Assembly: GCA_016256075.1 (NCBI GenBank)
Contig: SDVU01000412.1
Coordinates: 1-13,646, forward strand
Source: Dictyocoela muelleri
Taxonomy: Eukaryota > Microsporidia
Direction of reading: 5' to 3'
Length of the DNA stretch: 13,646 nt
Shown: one piece after another, positions 12,301-13,646 of the stretch
Position numbering within the stretch: the stretch's first letter is position 1
Layout: each line of letters starts with the position of its first letter
Notes under the pieces: generated by a model
Databases searched by the model: none
Told to the model about the DNA's origin: nothing
The model's input: the letters and a program-made list of their open reading frames with translations, nothing else
Program-made: the position numbers and the translations under genes

Positions 12301-13412
12301 ATTGTTTTATGAGTTTGTTTTGATTTGTTTTTAATTATATTAATTAACAGAGATATTGCTGATTTCTTAACTTTTATTAATTGGTGATTATTATTATCTT
12401 TATTATATTTATCTTTATTATCTTTATTATTACCTTTATAATTGTTAATCATTTCTAATTGTTCATAGAAGGTATCGATATTATTTTTGATAGATTGAAA
12501 TAATTTTAAATGTGAAGACGCAATTTCTTTATAATATTGTGAATTCAAGTATGTCTCAAAAGAGGTATAAAGCAGATACTTGTTATTCTTTTTAAGAATC
12601 TCTAAAAGACATAAAACTTCTTTTTTATTATAAAATGTCTGAATAAATTTCAAGTTAGTTGAAAATTCAATCCAGAAATTGTATTCGTCTTTCAAATTAT
12701 TTCTAATTTGCTCGGTCTTTTTGTAATAATCTTTAAGCGTGTTGAGAAGATTATTGATTTTAAGTTCAAGTTCAGATAAAATATATGGTTTGTAGGATAA
12801 GTAATTTAAAAAGTCGTTAAAGATGGATGTAAATTTGTTATTAGGAATTGAAATTAATTTTTGGATAGATTGATAAAAGTTTGGTGATCCTTTTATAAGA
12901 CAGAAGTTATTTTTATCTTGAAAGAATAATATTTCGTTATTTGGAAAATAAGGTGCTAATTTTGGGGAGTCGATAAGTATTGTATTGAATGTTCCTGGTT
13001 TATAGTCTTTTGATTTGTAATGATTTAGGAATTCAGTTGTGAAATTTGTAATTAATTTTTCCAATTTATGATCTTTACGATATTCATGTTTATGATCTTT
13101 TTGATATTCATGTTTATGATCTTTATGATATTCATGTGTATGGTGTTTATGATCTTTATGATATTCATGTTTATGATCTTTATGATCTTCTTTCATTGAT
13201 GATTCATTAGTAGTTTGGATGTATTGATTTGAGTTTTTGTGAGTGTATTGATTTATAGTTTTACATTTTTGATTGTAAAATTTTTCATTGTTAAGATTCA
13301 CTTCTTTGTTACATGTTAATTTATCCATTGACACAATGTCCTGGTTGTTTCCATCCTTGTTTGCAGGTTTATCTTCATCGTGTTTTTCATATTTTTTGTT
13401 ATTTGTTGTCAT
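372..13412 (-). CDS. DYN1: Cytoplasmic dynein heavy chain, divergent and repeat-expanded
   Basis: This is the force-generating subunit of the minus-end-directed microtubule motor; in an organism without cilia it would act on spindle, nuclei and cargo. The 4,346 residues contain, in order, a disordered His-rich N-terminus (1-120), a DHC_N1-like tail stretch (about 128-330), a long helical tail full of repeats, the linker (about 1685-1830), AAA1 (P-loop 2066-2073), AAA2 (P-loop 2378-2385), AAA3 (P-loop 2661-2668), AAA4 (remnant P-loop 3005-3012), stalk and microtubule-binding domain (3237-3620), AAA5, buttress, and half of AAA6 (to 4346). No intron is needed. The first ATG was chosen because it has A at -3 and a TATA-like element 22-27 nt upstream; Met29 and Met73 are alternatives. 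Total length is near the usual 4,100-4,600, but much of it is low-complexity insertion, so the core is reduced. Dynein identity is very secure; the cytoplasmic class is inferred. Confidence 0.94.
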   Translation of the reverse strand: MTTNNKKYEKHDEDKPANKDGNNQDIVSMDKLTCNKEVNLNNEKFYNQKCKTINQYTHKNSNQYIQTTNESSMKEDHKDHKHEYHKDHKHHTHEYHKDHKHEYQKDHKHEYRKDHKLEKLITNFTTEFLNHYKSKDYKPGTFNTILIDSPKLAPYFPNNEILFFQDKNNFCLIKGSPNFYQSIQKLISIPNNKFTSIFNDFLNYLSYKPYILSELELKINNLLNTLKDYYKKTEQIRNNLKDEYNFWIEFSTNLKFIQTFYNKKEVLCLLEILKKNNKYLLYTSFETYLNSQYYKEIASSHLKLFQSIKNNIDTFYEQLEMINNYKGNNKDNKDKYNKDNNNHQLIKVKKSAISLLINIIKNKSKQTHKTIIPHLEKNLETLSSLKINLDLKILREIKRSFKIDISKFMIHKNNISLNVFKKLLRSIINEGHHEFIILNILKNISKNNQNSENNQKSNNEDDINNNIKKYIKNDNSNINYDIKNDKKNDIKNINCEIIRINRIDSDKFLEMKEYLHSLIIKLNINIETFKKAFPIKYTFLFLNLRENIKYAVLFLIFGNKEYHEIISKEILNLLTAVDKNYSHKNENQNYNHKNENQNYNQNQNYNQNQNYKNENQNYSQNYCHNYKNKLIKKEIFKFNKKYLKNSIISKLENQFKEKNKMKKEIKNKKIIEKINEKIPVTIKNNKISIYKRKKIPKKFKIMILKIEEIFIFLEFLAKNKINLEIFQDLFLIKENFSDEEYNEDEINDNINNDKFNINNDKFNINNDNNINSINNDNNINSINNDNNINSINNDEYQKIFFNLLKNIIFIKFKNINIDPIYKTFLECKKIYYDYASLTNYIKNHVYNHFVNNNFRYKLESFKNFIQNEYQNYKTDENYKTDDEVNNFNIDYKYNLEFNHRLIELVERENQLFIIKEYLKCINNNYHKQPKIEFNIELILFEKNKIPQFKIKAKDEVENVFKNIFNVIPEIVFKKIESLNLVDEKNNNDYKIKDNDYQSEIIKYVHNIINKHIIIFNELKEILNINKINNTKINTNFNNKKINNTNINTNFNNKKINNTKFKRSDFNNTKINNLLITLRMTNIIKNIIENRNKNINFIYKCNFTLGEFKDAELMIKRKIKNKLIKRERRILKLETNFLRFINDKDIIKDKEYINDKDIINDNKDNINDDNKSYIINYNDIKILILSLKINDWIKSLKIDIESEIYAIDYKKIKKCINIIFKFFENKKTKIIKILNDDLKDKVEMIIKDKSSYKEIKDKSLYKEINDKSLTICKSLDKYKNPALINKYLKNIKMILKFYSENIDLKLFKILLKIDFKKLNKMIQKIENKRIIKIKIQSFENKIKILNNKILNKLAKIDDRCEDFKYDEYDEYKDINKYDKYKDNNIFNDNINNDNNNKYNNNKYNINKDNINKDNINKDNINKYDINKDNIYNDNNINLQKLLKIIYDHLKKIYSKLTSYLEFITIIKELQEPFILKSIININKKFKTIIKIKDLNSKIELSKKIFKIEELKKEINGFLNIESNEFDKYNNNYKDDDNIDNYTNKDNIDNYTNKDNIDNYTNNNNFIKNTQRLLRINFEYYLSKIEFFKLQLLTFMQFNLDNNELNKYFQKIAKFKEIILLFKSIYNDIYDLNRIKVVDINEIKDEFNLILIRMSCKDKNKINHNRNDKFNDKDNDIYDDNEKINDNISFSLIKKQLSFLKDKIKIKQKELKSIIYEIRKINKRFYFLSDLDILNIVDYSNKLKNKNFNNFNNDNNFKNNDNNFNNDNNFNNDYNYFELITQKIFNVDSLIIKNRSVLGFYSGDEYYLFNNKIEMRSIDFFKDFEVAMVDFMKSNIKNYINNERDNNEKDYNEKGNNEKSNNERNYYNINDNNNINNNNIIINYINQNYIPQQIQELILDIEYFNKNNKNNFKNIFKEIYSRIKIKYLILDKYNSNVYPQPVILKDQLMIKNYKYNNDNIKDDKYNNDNNTKDDNNKDDKYNNDNNKDDKYNNDNIKDYNTKDDNNDNDNNDNDYKSLSSTIKPNNLYLPYKYEYFPKTDIIFTEMTYKIFSKINEAFKTKHGIILYGLSGTGKTETVKYFCRLLGRYLTIFCCNKKCNLKTLKNLILATQINNSFLCLDEFNRLDIKVMSSGVDMVIKSGIKIFLTMNVGYKGRYELPKSLLSIFDTIQVDNPDIDLIVKYYDFDDAYLFIKNIKNEVEKINKNKNDYNNDKNLYNKNIYDINNINEYNNNDKNHYDNNNHYNKNKNLYNINNIDCYNNHYNKNKNFYDNNINNDCSTFNGNKNVTYDFGLRTILSLIKEKNYIIEKFKNENRNENINKVDFKLSISETKKMIYNYFYPLFTPSDKKVLKEVLNINFDISEEEQLYNLILKNKAVIVLGPSNSGKSRLIKKVVKMIFSQDKNVINNQLDNNQQINDKFINNQIINNQLDNNQLINNDNNQLINNDNNQLINNNKNTIYKKFMIIYPQTTENLFGHFKEKWEDSEFIKHLRGDPCIFIFDGYLNSNWIENFNNLFDNNNTLSLISGEIIKVKNHKFIFESDDINDLTPATLTRVKIMRIGDNNIDKKIDINDNNHDNEIEIDNVKIDNVKIDNDNNHDNVNEIDNDNEIYNDSDNIKIDNIKIDNIKIDNDNFKNLIITNTLLNNIRRIKKLLKTKRVIFIKGEKYQGKSTLLKIIQNEYSFIHNKFDFSKKINIFEEEFIDEIVLEKIREYNNNDSGVYNNDNDDENDDDDENDNTNEYNNIKKDDNNIDNHNNIIDNYDKDDNYDNYIAKNKTIKNYDNNFNNNDDKFPFFTTIIIISSKTIKNKRLLNKIVSIEIKINQELILKETLKRKNIKNKEFVINFYKENKNKFKEIMNLLGIFENDNKINNNFKDEVNNNVKHFVNINLNNNLALINSLTKENIVNLFIENEDDELILIYKKLIKILRMNFKVYYGDSIKLNNNNDFNNTYNNEYYNNNEYKETYNETYNDTYNNNFNNTLLITKSLILNILKIISILNYKNKILIKGDFMAGKHKLAEIIKKIIQKDVKIIDIKDKDQLKNEFKDQLKDDQLIIFISDYDFEIDGIFSIHHSIDKRDIYRFINYFILRIIKSNNNKTINNKTINKTDSHKTDNIKTNNKTDNIKTDNIKTDNIKTNNKTDNIKTNNKTDNQKTVNHKTDNIETVNKNDNKTDDYYINIKYHNDINIKNEILFNNDKVINNSSTSNTLTDKMPEITNLYKAKSWLETFKNYYLSIRSSEMKKKRIFSRIEKFKNKISILKTETELIMNEMVVIEKKENENLKLIIEEKEKINKNEEELKENSKLLNKILEMNKNKELNFKKEIEKINFFINKSKEAVKKINKQDLSEIKSMVKPSCVIKDIVEGVYLMVGDNYKNGKYKVDKNKIAKNKMNNGKNRITNDKNKITNDKNKIDKNKINNDKIDFYKIDNDENSVDWNILQKFLKRDDFISRVMNYCPDDFKGEIDFDYNLDFESDKFYCDQNDDYIEKEDNSNFIDDNSIDNSIDDNKINFILTKHSEKSSFNASKACGNLYLWLFSAFNLKKSYKKINPLKESLQKIKSEMKNLQNKIKKINLKSEELKVELENKKNKYQNTILNIKNLRNTIEVNDRMINDLIVVIKNLQEELIYKNYKDKDKNYKDKDKNYKDKDKNYKDKEVNNSIYHDVFKNEFFDDNVNFILDYDGSFFDEYGINNDNIKKVNNNDNNNNDNNNNNINDNDNNNINNINNNINKNINNNIDNVNFIFKNKTYTLISANDKNFKFLLNLSLQNKINLFVTDCSYFDIEVYEIIKRNLNSQRNLNSQSSIIFYREVRGSDEYKNIIEDYINQDYDNQEYINQEYINQDYINQDYINHEYINQDYINQDYNNYNNHSYYHKLSNPYRMIMFTFNHYQNLYSTVDKEILGDLKKKKDELEINILKLREELAEVINSDYKSEDNLNNDDDNLNNDENNLNNDKYFVNNDKYFVNNDDDNLNIDDDNLNNDEFKESICKLKIKILKIKNSLQTKRKELQENSEKIKIKEKVIKLHKLIVDEFIKISDKHKKEIGFDLSKKVFKFFYRRFVKSDERDNNNNNVEKNNCNNNNNSNELNYNNNNNNSGRKFNNKNNNNSDKKFNNNNNNSDEKFNNNDNSDEKVNNNDNSDEKVNNNDNNNSDEKVNNNDNNNSDIINTDNYIHYDEKKRNLISLLRNFYKFSFIDNNSSDFDLSYPIDYTFCIFDEDISHKLKVNFDGIYSCGSDNSKIIKLIGGNGSIRKESYNRDDNENKDQNRDQSSSDNKYDTESDNEINDEEININNIKLENDNLLKTYLIRNIHLLPNITKRNKNRFFYTIEWNNNYHSLMNHSYIIFCNFTGNN
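375..935 (-). other. AAA6, N-terminal half only
   Basis: DYTFCIFDEDIS and KIIKLIGGNGS match the first AAA6 strands (P-V-I-L-C-x-x-P-G-Y-D and Y-T-S-I-A-M-G-S). TYLIRNIHLLP (Arg4302 to Leu4306) is the counterpart of WVLLKNVHLAP. RFFYTIEW and the last strand YIIFCNF match FRLFLTME and RIFVFEP. The protein stops 40 residues after IHL, so the remaining AAA6 subdomain and the entire C-terminal domain of typical dyneins are absent. Confidence 0.75.
933..1235 (-). repeat. SDEKVNNNDN array between buttress and AAA6
   Basis: Units of 30 and 36 bp encode SDEKVNNNDN and SDEKVNNNDNNN, grading into older SDKKFNN and SGRKFNN variants and then poly-Asn. The gradient from exact to diverged copies indicates that the left (C-terminal) end expanded last. 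Confidence 0.93.
1300..1739 (-). other. Buttress (strut) hairpin emerging from AAA5
   Basis: Helix 1 reads KEILGDLKKKKDELEINILKLREEL and helix 2 reads KIKILKIKNSLQTKRKELQENSEKIKIKEK. Together they form the antiparallel hairpin that in dynein touches the stalk and relays ring motion to it. The loop that joins them, normally short, holds an Asp/Asn/Leu repeat of about 50 residues (1480-1640). Confidence 0.7.
1480..1640 (-). repeat. DDNLNN/DKYFVNN array at the buttress tip
   Basis: Units encoding DDNLNND and DKYFVNN are interleaved. They lie exactly between the two buttress helices. Confidence 0.92.
1837..1964 (-). repeat. DYINQ 15-bp array in AAA5
   Basis: About eight and a half in-frame copies of a 15-bp unit encode DYINQ, with EYINQ, EYINH and DYDNQ variants. 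It falls before the presumed sensor I strand of AAA5. Confidence 0.96.
2020..2055 (-). repeat. 18-bp perfect tandem duplication in AAA5
   Basis: Copies at 2020-2037 and 2038-2055 are identical and encode RNLNSQ twice. Unlike the other arrays, the unit is not Asn/Asp low-complexity sequence but ordinary AAA5 sequence that has doubled. Confidence 0.95.
2212..2335 (-). repeat. Poly-Asn/Asp/Ile stretch in AAA5
   Basis: Short irregular Asn, Asp and Ile units separate the first AAA5 segment (NVNFILDYDG) from the next (FIFKNKTYTL). Confidence 0.88.
2461..2544 (-). repeat. Four perfect 21-bp repeats at the base of the stalk
   Basis: Four back-to-back copies with no difference (2461-2481, 2482-2502, 2503-2523, 2524-2544) encode YKDKDKN. 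They join the end of coiled coil 2 to AAA5 and are highly charged. Confidence 0.97.
2546..3704 (-). other. Stalk coiled coils and microtubule-binding domain
   Basis: Coiled coil 1 spans residues about 3237-3342 (heptad-like, Lys/Glu-rich). It ends in DLSEIKSMVKPSCV, the counterpart of HLTEVRSMANPPAAV in animal dynein, with Pro3351 at the hinge. Helix H1 of the microtubule-binding domain continues to VYLMVG. After an insertion, the core resumes at Trp3432 (DWNILQKFLKRDDFISRVMNY). Coiled coil 2 begins at the conserved ACG (3523-3525) and runs to about 3620. Stalk length is normal, so its register-sliding mechanism is probably conserved. Confidence 0.93.
3123..3308 (-). repeat. Lys-rich repeat insertion in the microtubule-binding domain
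   Basis: Residues 3369-3430 hold KNKI/TNDKNKI-type repeats: 16 Lys and 1 Arg against 9 acidic residues. The insertion sits right after helix H1 (VYLMVG) and before Trp3432. Confidence 0.92.
3708..4415 (-). other. AAA4, degenerate nucleotide site
   Basis: The remnant P-loop is GDFMAGKH (residues 3005-3012): Lys3011 remains, but the Ser/Thr that coordinates magnesium is His3012. The Walker B strand LIIFISDYDF (3050-3059) has Tyr3057 in place of the catalytic Glu. A Lys/Thr/Asp/Asn repeat array (3901-4140) fills the region after it. Conserved sequence resumes at MPEITNLYKAKSWLETF, the AAA4 end that leads into the stalk. The site is inferred to be structural only. Confidence 0.8.
3901..4140 (-). 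repeat. KTDNI/KTNN 15-bp array in AAA4
   Basis: Many copies of a 15-bp unit encoding KTDNI alternate with a KTNN variant in higher-order 27-bp pairs. It is among the longest arrays in the gene, and it replaces the later part of the AAA4 large subdomain. Confidence 0.93.
4500..4610 (-). repeat. Asn/Tyr/Glu/Thr repeat before AAA4
   Basis: Units of the YKETYNETYNDTYNN type lie between the AAA3 remnant and the helix that leads to the AAA4 P-loop remnant. Confidence 0.85.
4932..5450 (-). other. AAA3, P-loop kept, Walker B lost
   Basis: The P-loop GEKYQGKS is intact at residues 2661-2668, and FDFSKK plus a following helix match the next AAA3 elements. The expected Walker B strand (hydrophobic-C-D-E) is then not found; its place is taken by an Asp/Asn/Glu-rich stretch of roughly 90 residues. 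Conserved sequence resumes at FFTTIIIISSK (ending at residue 2800), which aligns best with the sensor I strand, but without the usual Asn. Hydrolysis at AAA3 therefore looks unlikely, although nucleotide binding is possible. Confidence 0.75.
5055..5285 (-). repeat. Acidic Asp/Asn/Glu low-complexity stretch in AAA3
   Basis: This stretch is rich in Asp, Asn and Glu, with runs such as DENDDDDEND, and occupies the place where the AAA3 Walker B and following loops should be. It has weaker unit structure than the other arrays. Confidence 0.85.
5521..5720 (-). repeat. Ile-Lys-Ile-Asp-Asn 15-bp array after AAA2
   Basis: Perfect 15-bp copies at 5531-5545, 5546-5560 and 5561-5575 encode NIKID. A second cluster near 5641-5690 encodes NVKID. 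They lie between the AAA2 arginine finger and the AAA3 P-loop. Confidence 0.93.
5733..6305 (-). other. AAA2, nucleotide-binding but non-catalytic type
   Basis: The P-loop GPSNSGKS (residues 2378-2385) is complete. The Walker B strand ends in FDG (2497-2499) and is followed by NWIENFNNLFDNN, the conserved AAA2 pattern seen in [20 protein letters not shown]. Arg2551 serves AAA1. Known AAA2 sites bind ATP without hydrolysing it, and the same is inferred here. An Asn/Gln-rich repeat (6063-6215) is inserted between the P-loop and Walker B. Confidence 0.92.
6063..6215 (-). repeat. NDNNQLIN array within AAA2
   Basis: Two full 24-bp copies (6063-6086, 6087-6110) and a 21-bp partial copy (6111-6131) are perfect; looser NNQL and NNQI copies follow. 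The array sits between the AAA2 P-loop and its Walker B strand. Confidence 0.93.
6513..7340 (-). other. AAA1, the intact main ATPase site
   Basis: All hydrolysis motifs are present: Walker A GLSGTGKT at residues 2066-2073, Walker B CLDEFNR at 2116-2122 with Asp2118 and Glu2119, sensor I TMNVGYKGR at 2145-2153 with Asn2147, and sensor II YDFGLR at 2286-2291. The trans-acting arginine finger from AAA2, Arg2551 in LTPATLTR, is also kept. AAA1 is therefore expected to be the catalytic engine, as in all dyneins. A repeat-rich insertion of about 75 residues (6593-6815) lies between sensor I and sensor II. Confidence 0.95.
6593..6815 (-). repeat. Asn/Tyr/Lys-rich insertion within AAA1
   Basis: Diverged copies of HYNKNKNLYNINNI-like sequence lie between sensor I (residue 2153) and sensor II (residue 2286) of the main ATPase. 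The units vary more than in the other arrays, so this insertion may be older. Confidence 0.85.
7376..7565 (-). repeat. Lys-Asp-Asp/Tyr-Asn-Asn array before AAA1
   Basis: Variants of KDDKYNNDN occur in about six imperfect copies between the end of the linker and the first AAA1 residues. Confidence 0.9.
7830..7915 (-). repeat. NNEK/NNER repeat after the linker
   Basis: Short imperfect 15-18-bp units encode NNERD, NNEKD, YNEKG and NNEKS. This insertion is more charged than its neighbours. Confidence 0.8.
7923..8360 (-). other. Dynein linker (DHC_N2), C-terminal part
   Basis: Residues 1722-1732 read RFYFLSDLDIL, the diagnostic linker motif (RFYFVGDEDLLEI in animal cytoplasmic dynein). The linker is the mechanical lever that swings over the AAA ring. 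Downstream, after an Asn/Asp/Phe repeat insertion (about 8095-8185), the segment KIFNVDSLIIKNRSVLGFYSGDEYYLF matches the linker stretch that carries K-x-F-x-x-V/I and a V-x-G-x-x-S-x-x-G-E core. The fold appears retained although the usual loop is replaced by the repeat. Confidence 0.85.
8095..8185 (-). repeat. Asn/Phe/Asp repeat inside the linker
   Basis: Imperfect NNFNND-type copies are inserted just after the RFYFLSD motif, in what is normally a linker loop. Confidence 0.85.
8734..8810 (-). repeat. 27-bp tandem repeat before the linker
   Basis: Three copies (the third ends after 23 bp) of a 27-bp unit encode a KDNIDNYTN-type nonapeptide. The copies are identical over their shared length and in frame. 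Confidence 0.93.
9106..9310 (-). repeat. Lys-Asp-Asn-Ile-Asn 15-bp array in the tail
   Basis: The 15-bp unit encoding KDNIN is repeated several times, most exactly around 9154-9212, and is flanked by looser Asn/Lys/Tyr/Asp copies. It separates two helical tail segments. Confidence 0.9.
10251..10334 (-). repeat. 42-bp tandem duplication in the tail
   Basis: Two copies of a 42-bp unit (10251-10292 and 10293-10334) differ at about one position. They encode an Asn/Lys/Ile/Thr-rich tetradecapeptide, with diverged partial copies just before them. Confidence 0.9.
11034..11156 (-). repeat. Two adjoining tandem arrays in the tail (27 bp x3, 21 bp x2)
   Basis: Three perfect 27-bp copies (11034-11060, 11061-11087, 11088-11114) encode an Asn/Ile/Ser/Asp nonapeptide. 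Two perfect 21-bp copies (11115-11135, 11136-11156) follow directly. All are in frame. Exact identity at silent sites suggests recent duplication. Confidence 0.95.
11535..11675 (-). repeat. Asn/Gln/Tyr-rich repeat in the tail
   Basis: Residues 580-626 are imperfect copies of HKNENQNY and NQNQNY, which split two helical tail segments. The composition is prion-like (Asn, Gln, Tyr). Confidence 0.9.
12423..13031 (-). other. Dynein tail, DHC_N1-like segment
   Basis: Residues about 128-330 are the first non-repetitive part of the protein. The stretch around Trp247 (FWIEFSTNLKFI, then KKEVLCLLEILKKNNKYL) resembles the DHC_N1 pattern in which an E-x-x-F/W-W stretch is followed by helices with V-L-x-x-L-x-x-x-K-R. 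In known dyneins this tail dimerises the heavy chains and carries intermediate and light intermediate chains. The similarity is recognisable but weak; the family call rests mainly on the motor domain. Confidence 0.6.
13068..13184 (-). repeat. His-rich octapeptide repeat near the N-terminus
   Basis: A 24-bp unit encoding KDHKHEYx is repeated about four times with small variants, giving 14 histidines in residues 77-115. It lies ahead of the recognisable tail domain, in a stretch that is otherwise disordered. The density of His suggests possible metal binding or a pH-sensitive charge, but nothing in the sequence proves a role. Confidence 0.9.
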
Positions 13413-13433
13413 GGTTGTTAATGCAAAGTTTTT

Positions 13434-13439
13434 TTTATA
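13434..13439 (-). promoter_or_regulatory. TATA-like element of the dynein gene
   Basis: TATAAA on the minus strand is 22-27 nt upstream of the ATG, inside a longer A/T run. This would give a very short leader, as is common in compact microsporidian genes. The ATG has A at -3. AT-richness makes chance occurrence likely. Confidence 0.3.
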
Positions 13440-13480
13440 TTTTTAAATAAATTAAAATTTATTTTAATTTATTGTAGGTT

Positions 13481-13571
13481 AGATTTATTTATGTGAAATT
13501 ATTTTAAGATAGATTTATCGTATGTAAAATTATTGAAAGATAGATTTATTTATGTGAAATTATTTTAAGAT
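13481..13571 (-). repeat. Three-copy 30-bp repeat upstream of the dynein gene
   Basis: Copies lie at 13481-13510, 13511-13541 and 13542-13571. The first and third are identical; the middle one is 31 bp and differs at several positions. They sit 69-159 nt upstream of the start codon, where they could act as regulatory sites or be a neutral minisatellite. Confidence 0.85.
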
Positions 13572-13646
13572 ATATATATATTACATGCTGACAACATCCA
13601 TAGCTGCCAACCCGGAGAGTTGTCTCCAACCATAGTCTTATGACCT
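13565..13646 (-). CDS. Possible 3' end of an unidentified upstream gene (partial)
   Basis: One minus-strand frame is open from the window edge to a TAA at 13567-13565, giving 26 residues: GHKTMVGDNSPGWQLWML followed by SACNIYIS. The first 60 nt are much less AT-rich than the dynein gene and its spacer, as would fit coding DNA. I do not recognise the family. If real, its stop overlaps the 30-bp repeat and it lies in tandem with dynein, leaving a spacer of about 150 nt. It could equally be part of a dispersed repeat or an antisense frame. Confidence 0.25.
   Translation of the reverse strand, partial: GHKTMVGDNSPGWQLWMLSACNIYIS

Noticed and set aside
372-13412. Axonemal dynein, or a dynein from Plasmodium or Dictyostelium with Asn repeats
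   Set aside because: Those proteins have far better conserved AAA3, AAA4, AAA6 and C-terminal regions. The degree of loss here fits a reduced parasite such as a microsporidian better. Without a database search this remains a judgement.
13585-13646. tRNA or rRNA fragment in the GC-richer right end
   Set aside because: No cloverleaf arms, T-loop motif or familiar rRNA sequence could be found; only one 5-bp stem is present.

Overview
The window is almost entirely one gene. A single uninterrupted reading frame of 4,347 codons runs on the minus strand from an ATG at 13412-13410 to a TGA at 374-372. It encodes a very divergent dynein heavy chain of 4,346 residues. Landmarks read directly from the protein place it in this family: a DHC_N1-like tail stretch, the linker motif RFYFLSDLDIL, an AAA1 with GLSGTGKT, CLDEFNR, TMNVGYKGR and YDFGLR, an AAA2 with GPSNSGKS and FDG, and a stalk whose two coiled-coil arms flank a microtubule-binding domain. 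A degenerate AAA5, a buttress hairpin and the first half of AAA6 follow.

The organism looks like an AT-rich eukaryote with compact gene spacing and intron-poor genes. Extreme A+T content, a 13-kb intron-free frame, poly-Asn/Asp tandem repeats, a stripped-down motor and short intergenic gaps together suggest a microsporidian with an expanded, repeat-rich, low-GC genome (Hamiltosporidium-like). This assignment is inference. Such organisms have no cilia, so a cytoplasmic (spindle, nucleus or cargo) dynein is expected.

Layout along the + strand: 2-124, possible 3' end of an unidentified plus-strand gene that converges on the dynein gene; 125-371, AT-rich intergenic DNA with candidate poly(A) signals and degenerate repeats; 372-13412, the dynein gene, with its C-terminus at the left; 13413-13564, a short upstream region with a TATA-like element and a three-copy repeat; 13565-13646, a less AT-rich block that may hold the 3' end of another minus-strand gene.

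The conserved motor core is interrupted by more than a dozen in-frame tandem-repeat arrays. They sit mostly between conserved structural elements, and several are made of perfect copies, which suggests recent expansion. The strongest points for follow-up are loss of the AAA3 Walker B strand, loss of both nucleotide motifs in AAA4, a lysine-rich insertion in the microtubule-binding domain, a repeat insertion at the buttress tip, and a protein that ends inside AAA6 with no C-terminal domain. I found no new multi-gene system here; the novelty lies in how this one motor has been remodelled.
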